Of a DNA stretch of 64,000 bases, positions 44,601 through 53,028 are shown piece by piece. Position 1 is the stretch's first letter. Every line of letters starts with the position of its first letter. The notes beneath the pieces are model-generated. The model worked only from the letters and a program-made list of their open reading frames with translations. It was not told where the DNA came from and ran no database searches. The stretch is from contig JADJPK010000005.1 of the NCBI GenBank assembly GCA_016713305.1, forward strand, positions 434,001-498,000, written 5' to 3'. The stretch is from Betaproteobacteria bacterium (lineage in GTDB: Bacteria; Pseudomonadota; Gammaproteobacteria; Burkholderiales; Ga0077523). The translations under genes were made by a program, and so were the position numbers.

Positions 44601-45341
44601 ATGCTCGACCGGATCATCGACGAGAAGTGGCTCACGGCCAATGGGATCGTCGGGCTGTTCCCGGCCAACCGCGTGAATGGCGACGATGTGGAACTCTATG
44701 CGACCGAAGAGCGCACCGAAACGGTGGGCGCTTTCCATTTTCTCCGTCAGCAGATGGTCAAGCCGGATGACAGGGCGAATCACTGCCTGGCGGACCTGAT
44801 CGCTCCCAAGGAGAGCAGGGTGCCTGACTGGATCGGTGCGTTCGCAGTGACGGCGGGTCTCGGCATCGACGACCGGGTGGCCGACTACGAGGCAAGACAC
44901 GACGACTACAGCGCCATCATGTTGAAGGCACTCGCGGACAGACTCGCGGAAGCCTTCGCCGAGCTGCTTCACCAGCGGGTCCGGCGGCAGTTCTGGGGAT
45001 ATGCGCCCGACGAGAGTCTGTCGGTCGTGGATCTGATCGGGGAACGCTATCGCGGCATTCGTCCTGCTCCCGGATACCCCGCCTGTCCCGATCATTCCGA
45101 GAAGGTGTTTCTGTTCGAACTCCTGAAGGCCACCGAAAGAACCGGCATCCGCCTCACGGAGTCGTTCGCGATGCTTCCCGCCGCCGCCGTCAGCGGGTTC
45201 TACTTCTCCCATCCGGATGCCCGGTATTTCGCCGTCGGCCGCATCGACCGGGATCAGGTCGAGGATTACGCATCGCGCAGAGGGATTTCCATGGAGGACG
45301 CGCAGCGTCTGCTGGCGCCCGTGCTGGCCTTCGAACCCTGA
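41646..45341 (+). CDS. metH: Cobalamin-dependent methionine synthase
   Basis: Transfers a methyl group from methyltetrahydrofolate to homocysteine through cobalamin; 1231 residues, full length. Domains: homocysteine/zinc module (ILDGAMGTMIQ near the start; zinc ligands in AGGCCGTTPDHI at about 308-318), pterin module (about 350-610, FVNVGERTNVTGSKAF), cobalamin cap and binding modules (RPIQVIEGPLMDGM; DVHDIGKN at about 758 with the lower-ligand His), and the AdoMet reactivation domain (about 900-1231, RYRGIRPAPGYPACPDHSEK in part; ending in the FYFSHPDARYFAVGRI segment). The start is TTG 41646; no ATG or GTG lies upstream in frame, and the next ATG is inside the conserved LDGAMG core. A terminator-like hairpin ends only about 22 bases before it. 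Confidence 0.97.
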   Translation: MHPDRTRLLRELLAQRILILDGAMGTMIQGHKLGKQHFHGDRFHDHHCEQTGNNDLLTLTQPKVIAGIHAAYLDAGADIVETNTFNSTRIAMADYGMESHVHELNVAATRLAREVADDYSRQTPGRPRFVAGVVGPTNRTASISPDVADPGARNVTFDELVAAYTESVDGLVDGGADLLLVETVFDTLNCKAALFAIDEYFERTGRHLPVWVSGTITDLSGRTLSGQTTEAFWNSIRHAHLFAVGLNCALGAKDLRAYIAELSRISDTFVSIHPNAGLPNAFGEYDETPAYTSAILREFAEAGFINIAGGCCGTTPDHIRAIAQAVAGVAPRKPPVLEKKLRLSGLEPLNVGDDSLFVNVGERTNVTGSKAFARMILNGQFPDALAVGRQQVDNGAQIVDVNMDEAMLDSRKAMVTFLNLVAGEPDIAKVPLMLDSSKWDVIEAGLKCVQGKGIVNSISLKEGEEAFLRQARLVRRYGAAAIVMAFDERGQADTLDRRIEICTRAYHLLVKEAGFPPEDIIFDPNIFAIATGIEEHACYGIDFMEATKAIRRSLPHVHVSGGVSNISFSFRGNDAVREAIHTALLYHAVKSGMSMGIVNAGQLGVYEEIPKDLLERVEDVLFDRRPDATERLVTFAETYKATGKAQVEDLAWRESSVEERLKHALVRGIDQYVVQDTEEARLKYARPIQVIEGPLMDGMNFVGDLLGAGKMFLPQVVKSARVMKEAVAHLVPFIEEEKARSGTGGEAKGRIVLATVKGDVHDIGKNIVAVVLQCNNFEVVNLGVMVPAQKILDTAREVGADIIGLSGLITPSLEEMASVAKEMDRQGFDIPLLIGGATTSRVHTAVKIEPNYRGPTVWVPDASRSVGVCTSLLSVEHRSAFVDKVKADAEKTRSQHKGKKGQGPHHSIAAAREHGLKTDWTRYRPPAPREPGVRVLQDYPLGEIAELIDWTPFFQTWELAGRYPAILEDRVVGEAARNLFADARAMLDRIIDEKWLTANGIVGLFPANRVNGDDVELYATEERTETVGAFHFLRQQMVKPDDRANHCLADLIAPKESRVPDWIGAFAVTAGLGIDDRVADYEARHDDYSAIMLKALADRLAEAFAELLHQRVRRQFWGYAPDESLSVVDLIGERYRGIRPAPGYPACPDHSEKVFLFELLKATERTGIRLTESFAMLPAAAVSGFYFSHPDARYFAVGRIDRDQVEDYASRRGISMEDAQRLLAPVLAFEP

Positions 45342-45424
45342 TGCAGCCCCACTGCCCGGGGGCGCCTTGCGAGGCCTCCGGATCGGGCTCAGAATGATCC
45401 GGCCCGCTCGAGGGGTTCGAAGTG

Positions 45425-46102
45425 ATGGAGTCACCGATGAAGTTGTCGGCTGCATTGTTGCCTGGGGACTGGTACTGGATCGCCCATGGCGTTCTCGCGG
45501 CAGTCGCCGCCTGGGTATTTCGAACGGCGCCCTGGGCGCGTCTGCGGGACAATGCGCAGAATCACCTCTTCCTCGGGTCGGTCGTGTCGCTCCTGGTGCT
45601 CTGGAGCATCCGGCCGCCGCTGCTTCGGGGAATCGAATTCCACTTTCTCGGGGCGACGGCTCTCACGCTGATGTTCGGCCCGCAGCTGGCGATTGCCGCG
45701 CTCGGTCTGGTGGTGGCTGGCCTCGCTCTTGCCGGGCACACGGAGTGGACCGCATATTCGATCAATGTCCTGGTTCTGGCGGTGCTGCCGACGCTCGTGA
45801 GCAGGGGCGTGCACGTGGTCTCGGACCGCGTTCTTCCGCAGAACATCTTCGTCTTCATCTTCGTGCCGGCGTTTCTCGGAGGTGCCATTGCCCTGGCGTT
45901 GAGCGGTGGCGCCGCAGTGAGTCTGGTGGCTGCGTTCGGGGATCCGCTGACGGCAGGCATGGCGGAGCAGTTCCTGCCCTATTGCCTGCTGCTTTCGTTT
46001 GCGGAAGCCACCCTGACAGGCATGGTGATCACACTCATGGTGGTTTACAGGCCCACCTGGGTTGGAACCTTCGACGACGGCCGATATCTACGCAAGCAGT
46101 GA
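45425..46102 (+). CDS. CbiM-like membrane protein (ECF transporter S-component family)
   Basis: Polytopic membrane protein of 225 residues, starting at ATG 45425 (GAGGGG ribosome site 9 bases before); ATG 45437 is an alternative. About six hydrophobic segments, with FLGATALTLMFGPQLAIAALGLVVAG, TEWTAYSINVLVLAVLPTLVS and LPYCLLLSFAEATLTGMVITLMVVYRP (seen as SFAEATLTGMVIT) resembling the CbiM/NikM energy-coupling-factor permease family. The N-terminal metal-binding MHIxDG of true CbiM is absent, and no cbiQ, cbiO or cbiN follows. It begins 83 bases after metH, a B12 enzyme, which makes cobalt uptake an attractive but unproven idea. Confidence 0.65.
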   Translation: MESPMKLSAALLPGDWYWIAHGVLAAVAAWVFRTAPWARLRDNAQNHLFLGSVVSLLVLWSIRPPLLRGIEFHFLGATALTLMFGPQLAIAALGLVVAGLALAGHTEWTAYSINVLVLAVLPTLVSRGVHVVSDRVLPQNIFVFIFVPAFLGGAIALALSGGAAVSLVAAFGDPLTAGMAEQFLPYCLLLSFAEATLTGMVITLMVVYRPTWVGTFDDGRYLRKQ

Positions 46103-46217
46103 CGATGACGCGGCAATCGATCAATACGGGCCGGTACCGTCAAGGCAGTCAACACTCATTCGAGGGGGCCCCCTCGGGCTTTCGAAGGGCGAGGACGCGC
46201 GAGCGGAGAACAAGGTC

Positions 46218-47691
46218 GTGAGATACGTTTTGCGTGGGGTCATGGGCGCGCTGGTCGCTGCCGTTACGGGACTCGCGGGAGCGGTGGAACGAGTCCATCG
46301 CTACACGGTGACCGTGGAGCCCGAACTGCGCGGGCTCGTGACCGACGCCTGCTTCGCGGGGACCCCGCCTGAGATGCTGGTGGTCGAATCGCTCGATGCT
46401 CCCGGCGCCTTCGTGGAAGGGAAGGCGGTGTCCCAGTCCCGCAAGCCGCTTGCGCCCAATGGCACCGAACTCAAGCTGAAGGACGTCGGCGAGAATGGGT
46501 GCATCCAGTATCGCGTCAGTCTGGTCGGCAACCAGACCCGGCACGATCATTCGGGCAACAGCACCAGGAAAGTCGGTCAGGACCTGTTTACCGAGCTGGG
46601 CCTGTGGTTCTGGCGGCCCGCGCAACTTGGCCCGGACGAGGACATCGAGATTTCCTTCAGGATGCCTGAAGGCTACTCGGTTTCCACTCCTTGGAGGCCC
46701 GTGGCTTCCAGCGATGCAATCCCCACCTATCGGGTCGGGCGCGGTGCCTATGACCGTCCCGCTGCGGTAGCTTTCGGCAAGTTCAAGGAACGGCTCATCG
46801 AGGTGCCGGGTTCCACGCTCCGGGTCGCGATCCTCGACGGCAATCCCCGGGCGGACCCTGAGGCGCTGAGCGTCTGGATCGAAGATGCGGCTCGGTCCGT
46901 GGCGGCGATCTATGGCCGATTTCCCGTTCCCAGTCCGCAGGTCCTGGTGATGCCGGGGGCGCGGGCATCCGAGCCCACCCCATGGGCCTATGTTCTGCGG
47001 GGAGGGCAGGCGGCCGTCCACTTCTTCGTGAACCAACGACGTCCCCTGTCCGAGTACGTGGAAGACTGGACCGCCTCACGAGCTTTCCCATCTGTTCCTT
47101 CCTTACATCAACTCGTCGGACGCTTGGCTGTCCGAAGGACTGGCCACGTACTATCAGAATGTCACGCGTGCTCGCAGCGGCGCCGTGGCTCCGGCGGAGG
47201 CCTGGCAAAGGATGCATGCCGGGTTCAAGCGGGGACGTGACAAGGGGGTGAAGGAACAGACGCTCGCGATGGCGACGGAGCGCATGTTCCGGGAGGGCGG
47301 CTACATGCGTGTCTATTGGCACGGGACCGCCATCCTGTTGCAGGCCGATGTGGAACTCCGCCGGCGCTCCGGGGGCGAGCAGTCCCTGGACACCGTGCTC
47401 GAGGCTTTCGGTCACTGTTGTCTCGATCCCGATGTCGAGTGGACTGCCCGGAAGGTATTCGAGAAGTTCGATGCGATTTCCGGAACGGATATCTTCGCCA
47501 CCTTGTACGCCCGCGAGGTGAACTCCCCGACGTTCCCCGACTTGAGGGAGCTCTATGCATTGCTGGGTCTCGACGCGCTCGGGGGCAAATTGACGCTGAG
47601 GCCGGAGGCTCCCCTCGTCGGTATTCGCGATGCCATCATGGCGCCGGGCCCCTACAGGACTCCGGAGAAGCTTCTGGCTTCACGACCGTAA
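46218..47691 (+). pseudogene. Exported zinc metallopeptidase (gluzincin type), frameshifted before the active site
   Basis: Secreted metallopeptidase-like gene. GTG 46218 starts a signal peptide (VRYVLRGVMGALVAAVTGLAGA). Frame 1 runs through LFTELGLWFWRPAQLGP and VHFFVNQRRPLSEYVEDWTA to about 47075. The next frame then gives HELSHLFLPYINSSDAWLSEGLATYYQN, i.e. HExxH at 47077-47091 and the third zinc ligand in SEGLA, continuing to the stop at 47691. About 491 residues would result. The break (one extra base or two missing) falls directly in front of the catalytic HELSH. The family resembles M1/M61-like peptidases of proteobacteria, substrate unknown. It overlaps no neighbour and lacks obvious partners. 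Confidence 0.72.
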
Positions 47692-47802
47692 CGCGTTGCC
47701 ACAGGGCCGCGTCCGGGATATCTCGGCGGGTCGTTCGCCGTATCATCGCGGCTTCGAACGACATATCCTCGAGAGCCGCACGGCGCTCTCGCCGCCCGAT
47801 CC

Positions 47803-48142
47803 ATGCCGCCCGTCGTCCAGTCCATCCTGCTGCTCGCCGCATCCAACGTCTTCATGACCTTTGCGTGGTACGCGCACCTGAAGAACCTCGGACACAGGCC
47901 CTGGTTCATCGCAGCTCTCGTTTCATGGGGCATCGCCCTGTTCGAGTATCTGCTCCAGGTGCCCGCAAACAGGATCGGTTACGGCACGCTGACCTTGCCG
48001 CAACTGAAGATCATCCAGGAAGTCGTATCGCTGACGGTCTTCGTCCCCTTCGTGCTGCTACATGCAGCAGCCGCTCAAGTGGGACTACCTGTGGGCAGCG
48101 CTGTGCATCCTCGGCGCTGTGTACTTCATCTTCCGGAACTGA
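47803..48142 (+). pseudogene. DUF486 small membrane protein, frameshifted near the end
   Basis: Small four-helix membrane protein of the DUF486 family, about 113 residues when intact. Frame 1 gives PVVQSILLLAASNVFMTFAWY, AHLKNLG and VSWGIALFEYLLQVPANRIGY through SLTVFVPFVLL. The family ending YMQQPLKWDYLWAALCILGAVYFIFRN is found in another frame after about 48057 (seen as YMQQPLKWDYLWAALC and GAVYFIFRN) and stops at TGA 48140-48142, one base before the amidase start. One extra base or two missing bases explain the break. The function of the family is unknown. Confidence 0.75.
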
Positions 48143-48143
48143 C

Positions 48144-49556
48144 ATGACCGAGATCGTATTTCGTTCTGCCACATCGCTGGCCAAAGCCATTCGCCACCGC
48201 GAACTGTCCTGCTCGGAGGTGCTGGAGGCACATCTGCAACAGATCGAAGGTCTCAATCCGATCGTGAACGCGATCGTCACCCAGACGTTCGAACAGGCGC
48301 GCAAGGATGCGGCAGCGCTGGATGCGCGCCTCAGGAAGGGTGATCCGGTCGGACTCCTGGCCGGGTTGCCGGTGGCCCACAAGGATCTGGCCGTGACGAA
48401 GGGTGTCCGGACAACTTTCGGTTCACCCCTGTTCCAGGACTTCATACCGGACGTGGACAGCCTGATCGTCGAAAGGCTCAAGGCAGCTGGAGCCATCACG
48501 GTTGGCAAGACGAACACGCCAGAATTCGGCGCGGGTTCGCAGACGTTCAATGCTGTCTTCGGGGCAACCCTGAATCCCTGGGATACGACGAGGACCTGCG
48601 GCGGATCCAGCGGTGGCGCTGCCGTGGCGCTTGCCACGGGCATGGTGCCGCTGGCGGACGGGTCGGACTTCGGTGGGTCGCTTCGCAATCCGGCGAGCTT
48701 CTGCAATGTCGCGGGCTTCCGCTGCTCGCCGGGACGCGTGCCCAATTGGCCGTCCCTGAATGGTTGGTTTCCGATTCCTGTCACTGGGCCCATGGCCCGG
48801 ACCGTGGCTGATCTCGCCCTCATGCTTTCCGCGATTGCCGGCCCCGATGCCCGGTCTCCCGTGTCCTTGAACGAGTCTGCCGCCAGGTTCGCCGAACCGC
48901 TTGATCGCGACTTCCGGGGCACCCGGATCGCCTGGAGCAAGTCGCTGGGAGGGCTGCCGATCGAGCGCGAGATCATCGAGACCCTCGAACAGTCGATCGG
49001 CGCATTTCGTGACATCGGTTGCGAGGTCGAAGAGGCCGATCCGGACCTGCACGACGCCGACGAGATCTTCGAGGTCTTGCGCGCCTGGCACTTCGAAGCC
49101 TCCTACGGAGACTTGCTCAGGTCGAACCGGTCGAAGCTCAAGCAGACGGTCATCTGGAACATCGAGGAAGGCGCGAGACTTTCGGGATCCGCCGTGGGGA
49201 GGGCCGAGCGCAAACGCACGGAACTGTTCCACCGCATGCGGGCATTCTTCGAACGTTTCGACTTTCTCATATGCCCGGTGACCCAGGTCCTGCCCTTCGA
49301 TGTGAAGTCGGAATACCCGATGGAAATCGATGGACACCGGCTCGGTTCCTACATCGAGTGGATGAAGTCCTGCTACCTCATATCGGCCACGACTCTGCCC
49401 GCCCTTTCGGTGCCGGCCGGATTCAGCAAGGGGGGGTTGCCGGTGGGGCTGCAGATCGTGGGGCGGCATCTGGACGACTTCGGCGTCCTGCAGATCGGGC
49501 ATGCGTTCGAACAGGCGACCCGTCATGGTGATCGCCGTCCGCCAGTGTGCGTCTGA
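48144..49556 (+). CDS. Amidase-signature family hydrolase
   Basis: Hydrolase of 470 residues with the full amidase signature. The catalytic triad is readable: Lys80 (PVAHKDLAV), cis-Ser155 (GGSSGGAAVALATGM) and nucleophile Ser179 (GSDFGGSLRNPASF). The C-terminal half carries LPALSVPAGFSKGGLPVGLQIVG. The start ATG 48144 follows the DUF486 stop by one base, so the two genes are coupled. Substrates in this family range from aliphatic amides to misacylated tRNA. No gatB or gatC is nearby, so this is a free-standing amidase, not GatA. Confidence 0.9.
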   Translation: MTEIVFRSATSLAKAIRHRELSCSEVLEAHLQQIEGLNPIVNAIVTQTFEQARKDAAALDARLRKGDPVGLLAGLPVAHKDLAVTKGVRTTFGSPLFQDFIPDVDSLIVERLKAAGAITVGKTNTPEFGAGSQTFNAVFGATLNPWDTTRTCGGSSGGAAVALATGMVPLADGSDFGGSLRNPASFCNVAGFRCSPGRVPNWPSLNGWFPIPVTGPMARTVADLALMLSAIAGPDARSPVSLNESAARFAEPLDRDFRGTRIAWSKSLGGLPIEREIIETLEQSIGAFRDIGCEVEEADPDLHDADEIFEVLRAWHFEASYGDLLRSNRSKLKQTVIWNIEEGARLSGSAVGRAERKRTELFHRMRAFFERFDFLICPVTQVLPFDVKSEYPMEIDGHRLGSYIEWMKSCYLISATTLPALSVPAGFSKGGLPVGLQIVGRHLDDFGVLQIGHAFEQATRHGDRRPPVCV

Positions 49557-49699
49557 CGGTCAGCCGGGTGATCAACCGACGCGCGTGACCGGTGGAGCCC
49601 ATCGGGACCGTCCGGTTATGTATGATTCGGCGCCGGACCCGCCTCTGGCGGGCATTCGTCCAACAGACAAGCAACGGAGCTTCCGCGGTCAAATGAAAA

Positions 49700-50560
49700 G
49701 TGGTTCTCGTTTTTCTCGGTCGTCTCGGTCTGATTCTTTGCACCTCGCTCGTCTGCCCGGCTCTCCTCGGGCCCGCAGGGGCGCTGGCCCAGCAACCTCA
49801 GCGGCAGGCAGAGCCCGACGACAAGCCCGCCACGAAGCGTCCCCGGCGGACCGACCGGATCTTCGTGAAGGATATCGAGGGCCTCTGGATCAACCAGCGC
49901 TATGTGGATGCGTTGCAGAACGCGCGAGATCCGCTGGCAGCATCGAGGAAGGCGCCGCCCATCGTGATCAAGATCCAGAAGGAAGGGCACGGATACGCGG
50001 TCGCGAGAACGGATTTCGATCGCGCAATACTGCTTCGCGTGATAGACCTGCAGCCGGAAGAAAAGCCCGGTACTTTCCGGCTCTTGATGGCCGAAGACGA
50101 CATGCGTCCGGTCTCGGAGTCTGACGTGACGAGAATGTCGTTCCGGGGCCAGAAGGCGGAGACCGGCCGGTTCGAGAAGCTCTCCATCGCCGAGCCCACC
50201 TTCGGCCGGAAGAAGATGCAGGACTACATTCATCTGGAAGAGGGCCTCGCTCCGTTCGTGAACCGGATGGTGATCGAAGGAGCCTATACGGACGCCGGTG
50301 GGGCGACCTATCGGTTCTCCAAGGAAGGAGAGGCGGAATTGCCCGAAGGAAAGTTCAAGTACGAATTGCGGTTGTCGCCGAAGGGCACCGAGTGCAGCGT
50401 GGTCGAGATTCCGGATGATGGCGGCGGCCCTCCGCGCAAGAGGCTGGGGTTTCGCCGGAAAGGCAATCAACTGGAATTGCTGGAGGTCGATGCGAGAAAG
50501 CCCGAGAACCTGCGGTGCTCCACCAAGCCGCTGGCCGTGCTGACACCGCAATCGCCCTAG
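49700..50560 (+). CDS. Exported protein of unknown function
   Basis: Protein of 286 residues that I do not recognise. GTG 49700 starts a signal peptide (VVLVFLGRLGLILCTSLVCPALLGPAGALAQQ), followed by a charged linker (QPQRQAEPDDKPATKRPRR) and a mature domain with IEGLWINQRYVDALQNAR, PIVIKIQKEGHGYAVARTDF, a repeat-free beta-rich middle and C-terminal FKYELRLSPKGTECSVVEIP. An ATG at 49693 followed by AAAA is one base out of frame; removing one A would give MK-VVLVFLG, a more usual signal start. A possible -10 box, TATGAT, is at 49621-49626. Function unknown. Confidence 0.6.
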   Translation: MVLVFLGRLGLILCTSLVCPALLGPAGALAQQPQRQAEPDDKPATKRPRRTDRIFVKDIEGLWINQRYVDALQNARDPLAASRKAPPIVIKIQKEGHGYAVARTDFDRAILLRVIDLQPEEKPGTFRLLMAEDDMRPVSESDVTRMSFRGQKAETGRFEKLSIAEPTFGRKKMQDYIHLEEGLAPFVNRMVIEGAYTDAGGATYRFSKEGEAELPEGKFKYELRLSPKGTECSVVEIPDDGGGPPRKRLGFRRKGNQLELLEVDARKPENLRCSTKPLAVLTPQSP

Positions 50561-50620
50561 GTCGAAGCCTTGCCGCGCAATGCCGGCATGTCCCTGGATT
50601 ACAACGACGGGAGGTGAAAA

Positions 50621-51280
50621 ATGCAGAAACGGACTTTTGGTGACTTCGCAGGGCTGCTGATGGCGGGAGTGCTCGCCCACGCCGGCTCCGCGCTTGCATG
50701 CGACGCGGCCAGCGTCGCGGACGAGGTGCTCGCAGCGGATGCCGATCGGTACAAGGGTCTCGTCACGGGGGACCTCGCGAAGGTCGGCAAGTATCTGGGA
50801 GACGATCTGATCTACACGCATTCGTCGTCCGTCGTGGATTCCAAGGAGTCCTACCTGGATTCCATCCGGTCCGGCCGGGTGGTGTACCGCCAGACCGAGC
50901 GCAGCGACATCCGCATCAAGGCCTATGGCTGCACCGGCGTCATGACGGGCCGCGGCGACTTCAAGGTGACGCTGGATGGCAAGGACATCGAAGTACCGCT
51001 GAGATTCACGAACGTATGGGTCAAGCGCGATGGCGGGTGGCAGATGGTGGCGTGGGAAGCCACCAGAATTCCTGCGAAATATCGAAACTCGGCGCACAGC
51101 GTAGACACGCGGCGGTGGCGAATGCCATCGCCGCGTGTCGTTTCTTCTCTCGCACTCGATCCATCTCGAAGGAAAGGTCGGTCCGGTCGGCGAGGTCGCG
51201 GTGCAGGACTCGTGACCTGGGGGATACGAAGGCCCGGCCGACCATGTGCTGCAGCCCACGAGGCCGGGCCGACAAGGTGA
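50621..51280 (+). CDS. Exported DUF4440 / NTF2-like protein, C-terminal extension doubtful
   Basis: Exported protein of the NTF2-like/DUF4440 superfamily. ATG 50621 follows GGGAGGTG, with a signal peptide (MQKRTFGDFAGLLMAGVLAHAGSALA). The domain runs from about 30 to 153: VLAADADRYKGLVTGDLAKV, LGDDLIYTHSSSVVDSKESYL, and VPLRFTNVWVKRDGGWQMVAW. Family members end shortly after GWQMVAWEATRIP. Here the frame runs on for 66 more residues rich in Arg, Gly and Pro, straight through a strong terminator (51105-51150). I think the true stop was lost by a small indel near 51075-51104 and the last third is not real coding sequence. Function of the family is varied. Confidence 0.7.
   Translation: MQKRTFGDFAGLLMAGVLAHAGSALACDAASVADEVLAADADRYKGLVTGDLAKVGKYLGDDLIYTHSSSVVDSKESYLDSIRSGRVVYRQTERSDIRIKAYGCTGVMTGRGDFKVTLDGKDIEVPLRFTNVWVKRDGGWQMVAWEATRIPAKYRNSAHSVDTRRWRMPSPRVVSSLALDPSRRKGRSGRRGRGAGLVTWGIRRPGRPCAAAHEAGPTR
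51105..51150 (+). terminator. Strong rho-independent terminator, inside the nominal DUF4440 frame
   Basis: Stem of 15 pairs: ACACGCGGCG plus GTGGC (51105-51119) pairs with GCCAT plus CGCCGCGTGT (51124-51138) around GAAT, with one G-T pair. The tract CGTTTCTTCTCT follows. Its place about 30 bases after the natural end of the DUF4440 domain indicates the real 3' end of that gene. Confidence 0.8.
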
Positions 51281-51585
51281 GACGCCCGCCACTTCCGTTG
51301 CCCGGGAGCGGTGCGGGACATGGGTGCCGGATGCGTCGGCCGCCCGGCGGAGGTCCGATGGCGGCTTCCGCGCTGCCTTCTCGATCTGCGGCGGCAACGT
51401 GATCCGCGCACATCGGACGGAGCTTCCCTAGAATAGCCCTCTGGCCGATGCAGCAGAGAGTTCGTGGCTTGAGGAAGGCGCGGATTCGTGGGCATGTCCT
51501 GCAGGATCGCGTCCCTGCAGAGGGCGAACCCCGTTGCGATGCGAGCCGCGAACATTGATCAGATCTCACTTGAGCGTCCCCCACC
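51281..51585. other. Gap upstream of mgtE
   Basis: About 305 bases with no recognisable gene. A TAGAAT box at 51429-51434 could be a -10 element for mgtE, leaving a leader of about 145 bases. I do not recognise a magnesium-sensing element in it; the known M-box belongs mainly to Gram-positive genes. Confidence 0.35.
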
Positions 51586-53028
51586 ATGTCTGACGCCGAC
51601 GAATCGAAGCACAAGGAAAGCGTACAGGAGAGCCTGCAACAGGTTCTCGCGCTGCTTTCCAAGCATCGTATCGTCGAGCAGCTCGTTCACAAACAGGACA
51701 TGCGCAGGCACGAGCTGGTCGAGTCCCTCGTCCACAAACAGAATCTCGCCGAACTGCAGAAGAAGCTGGAGCAGCTTCACCCGGCGGATGTGGCCACCAT
51801 CCTGGAGGCATTGCCTCTGGAAGAACGTCTCATCGTCTGGAACCTCGTCAAGGCCGAGCGGGACGGTGAGATTCTGCTGGAAGTGTCCGATGCGGTACGC
51901 GAGACGCTCATCGCGGACATGGAGCCCGAGGAACTCGTTGCCGCGACCGAACAGCTCGATGCGGACGAGATCGCGGATCTGGCGCCTGATCTGCCCGAGG
52001 ACGTCATCGAGGGCGTCTTCGAGTCCCTGTCCACGGAAGAGCGGGAGCAGCTTCGTGCGGCGATGTCGTACCGGGAGGACTCGGTCGGCGCGCTCATGGA
52101 CTTCGAGATGGTCACGATTCGCGAGGATGTTTCCCTTGAGGTCGTCCTCAGGTACCTCAGGCGCCTGGATGAACTCCCTGACCACACCGACCAGCTGTTC
52201 GTCGTGGACCGCTCGGAGATACTCAAGGGCGTTCTGCCGATCGGGACGGTCCTGGTCAACGACCCCGATCGGCAGGTTGCCGAGGTGATGGTGGAAGACA
52301 GGGTGCGCTTCGAACCGGGACAGCACGCCGAGGAAGCCGCGCAGGCCTTCGATCGATACGAGCTCGTGTCCGCCCCGGTGGTCGACGATCGCGGCAAGCT
52401 CGTGGGGAGGGTGACCGTCGCATCGGTGATGGACTACATCCGCGAGGAGAGCGACAGCGAGATGCTGAACCTCGGGGGTCTCCGAGAGGAAGAGGACATC
52501 TTCTCGTCCGTGTGGAAATCCGCCAAGAACCGTTGGACCTGGCTCGCCGTGAATCTCGTCACCGCATTCATCGCGTCCCGCATCATCGGCATCTTCGAGG
52601 GCAGCATCGAGAAGCTGGTCGCCCTGGCAGCCTTGATGCCGATCGTCGCCGGGATCGGGGGGAACTCAGGGAATCAGACCATCACCATGATTGTCCGCGC
52701 GATGGCGCTGGGCCAGATTCATCGTGCCAACGCAAAGGCGCTGCTCAAGAAAGAAATTGCCATCAGCCTGCTGAATGGCGTGGTGTGGGGAGGAATCTTC
52801 GGATTCTTTGCCACGATGCTCTACCACAGCGTGCCTCTGGGACTCGTCATGACCGCGGCCATGACACTCAATCTGGTGGTCGCGGCGTTGTTCGGAGTGT
52901 TCATACCGGTCGTGATGCACAGGCTGGGGCGTGATCCGGCCGTAGGATCGAGCGTGCTCATCACTGCGATCACGGACAGCGGCGGGTTCTTCATATTCCT
53001 GGGCCTGGCAACACTGTTCCTGCTGTGA
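51586..53028 (+). CDS. mgtE: Magnesium transporter MgtE
   Basis: Inner-membrane magnesium channel of 480 residues. The order is a helical N domain (about 30-150; LEQLHPADVATILEALPLEERL, MEPEELVAATEQLDADEIADLAPDLPEDV read as EELVAATEQLDADEIADLAPD), a CBS pair (about 155-290; SYREDSVGALMDFEMVTIRED, ELVSAPVVDDRGKLVGRVT) and five membrane helices (about 330-480). The pore region has IVAGIGGNSGNQTITMIVRAMALG and a final TDSGGFFIFLGLATLFLL. In the family the cytoplasmic domains close the channel when magnesium is sufficient. Confidence 0.95.
   Translation: MSDADESKHKESVQESLQQVLALLSKHRIVEQLVHKQDMRRHELVESLVHKQNLAELQKKLEQLHPADVATILEALPLEERLIVWNLVKAERDGEILLEVSDAVRETLIADMEPEELVAATEQLDADEIADLAPDLPEDVIEGVFESLSTEEREQLRAAMSYREDSVGALMDFEMVTIREDVSLEVVLRYLRRLDELPDHTDQLFVVDRSEILKGVLPIGTVLVNDPDRQVAEVMVEDRVRFEPGQHAEEAAQAFDRYELVSAPVVDDRGKLVGRVTVASVMDYIREESDSEMLNLGGLREEEDIFSSVWKSAKNRWTWLAVNLVTAFIASRIIGIFEGSIEKLVALAALMPIVAGIGGNSGNQTITMIVRAMALGQIHRANAKALLKKEIAISLLNGVVWGGIFGFFATMLYHSVPLGLVMTAAMTLNLVVAALFGVFIPVVMHRLGRDPAVGSSVLITAITDSGGFFIFLGLATLFLL

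Noticed and set aside
41640..45455. Open minus-strand frame of 1271 codons opposite metH
   Set aside because: It mirrors the codon pattern of metH in a GC-rich genome, has no protein motif I recognise, and metH on the other strand is unambiguous.
47060..47100. Programmed ribosomal frameshift in the metallopeptidase gene
   Set aside because: No slippery heptamer or downstream stimulatory hairpin at the break, and several other genes in the window carry similar breaks.
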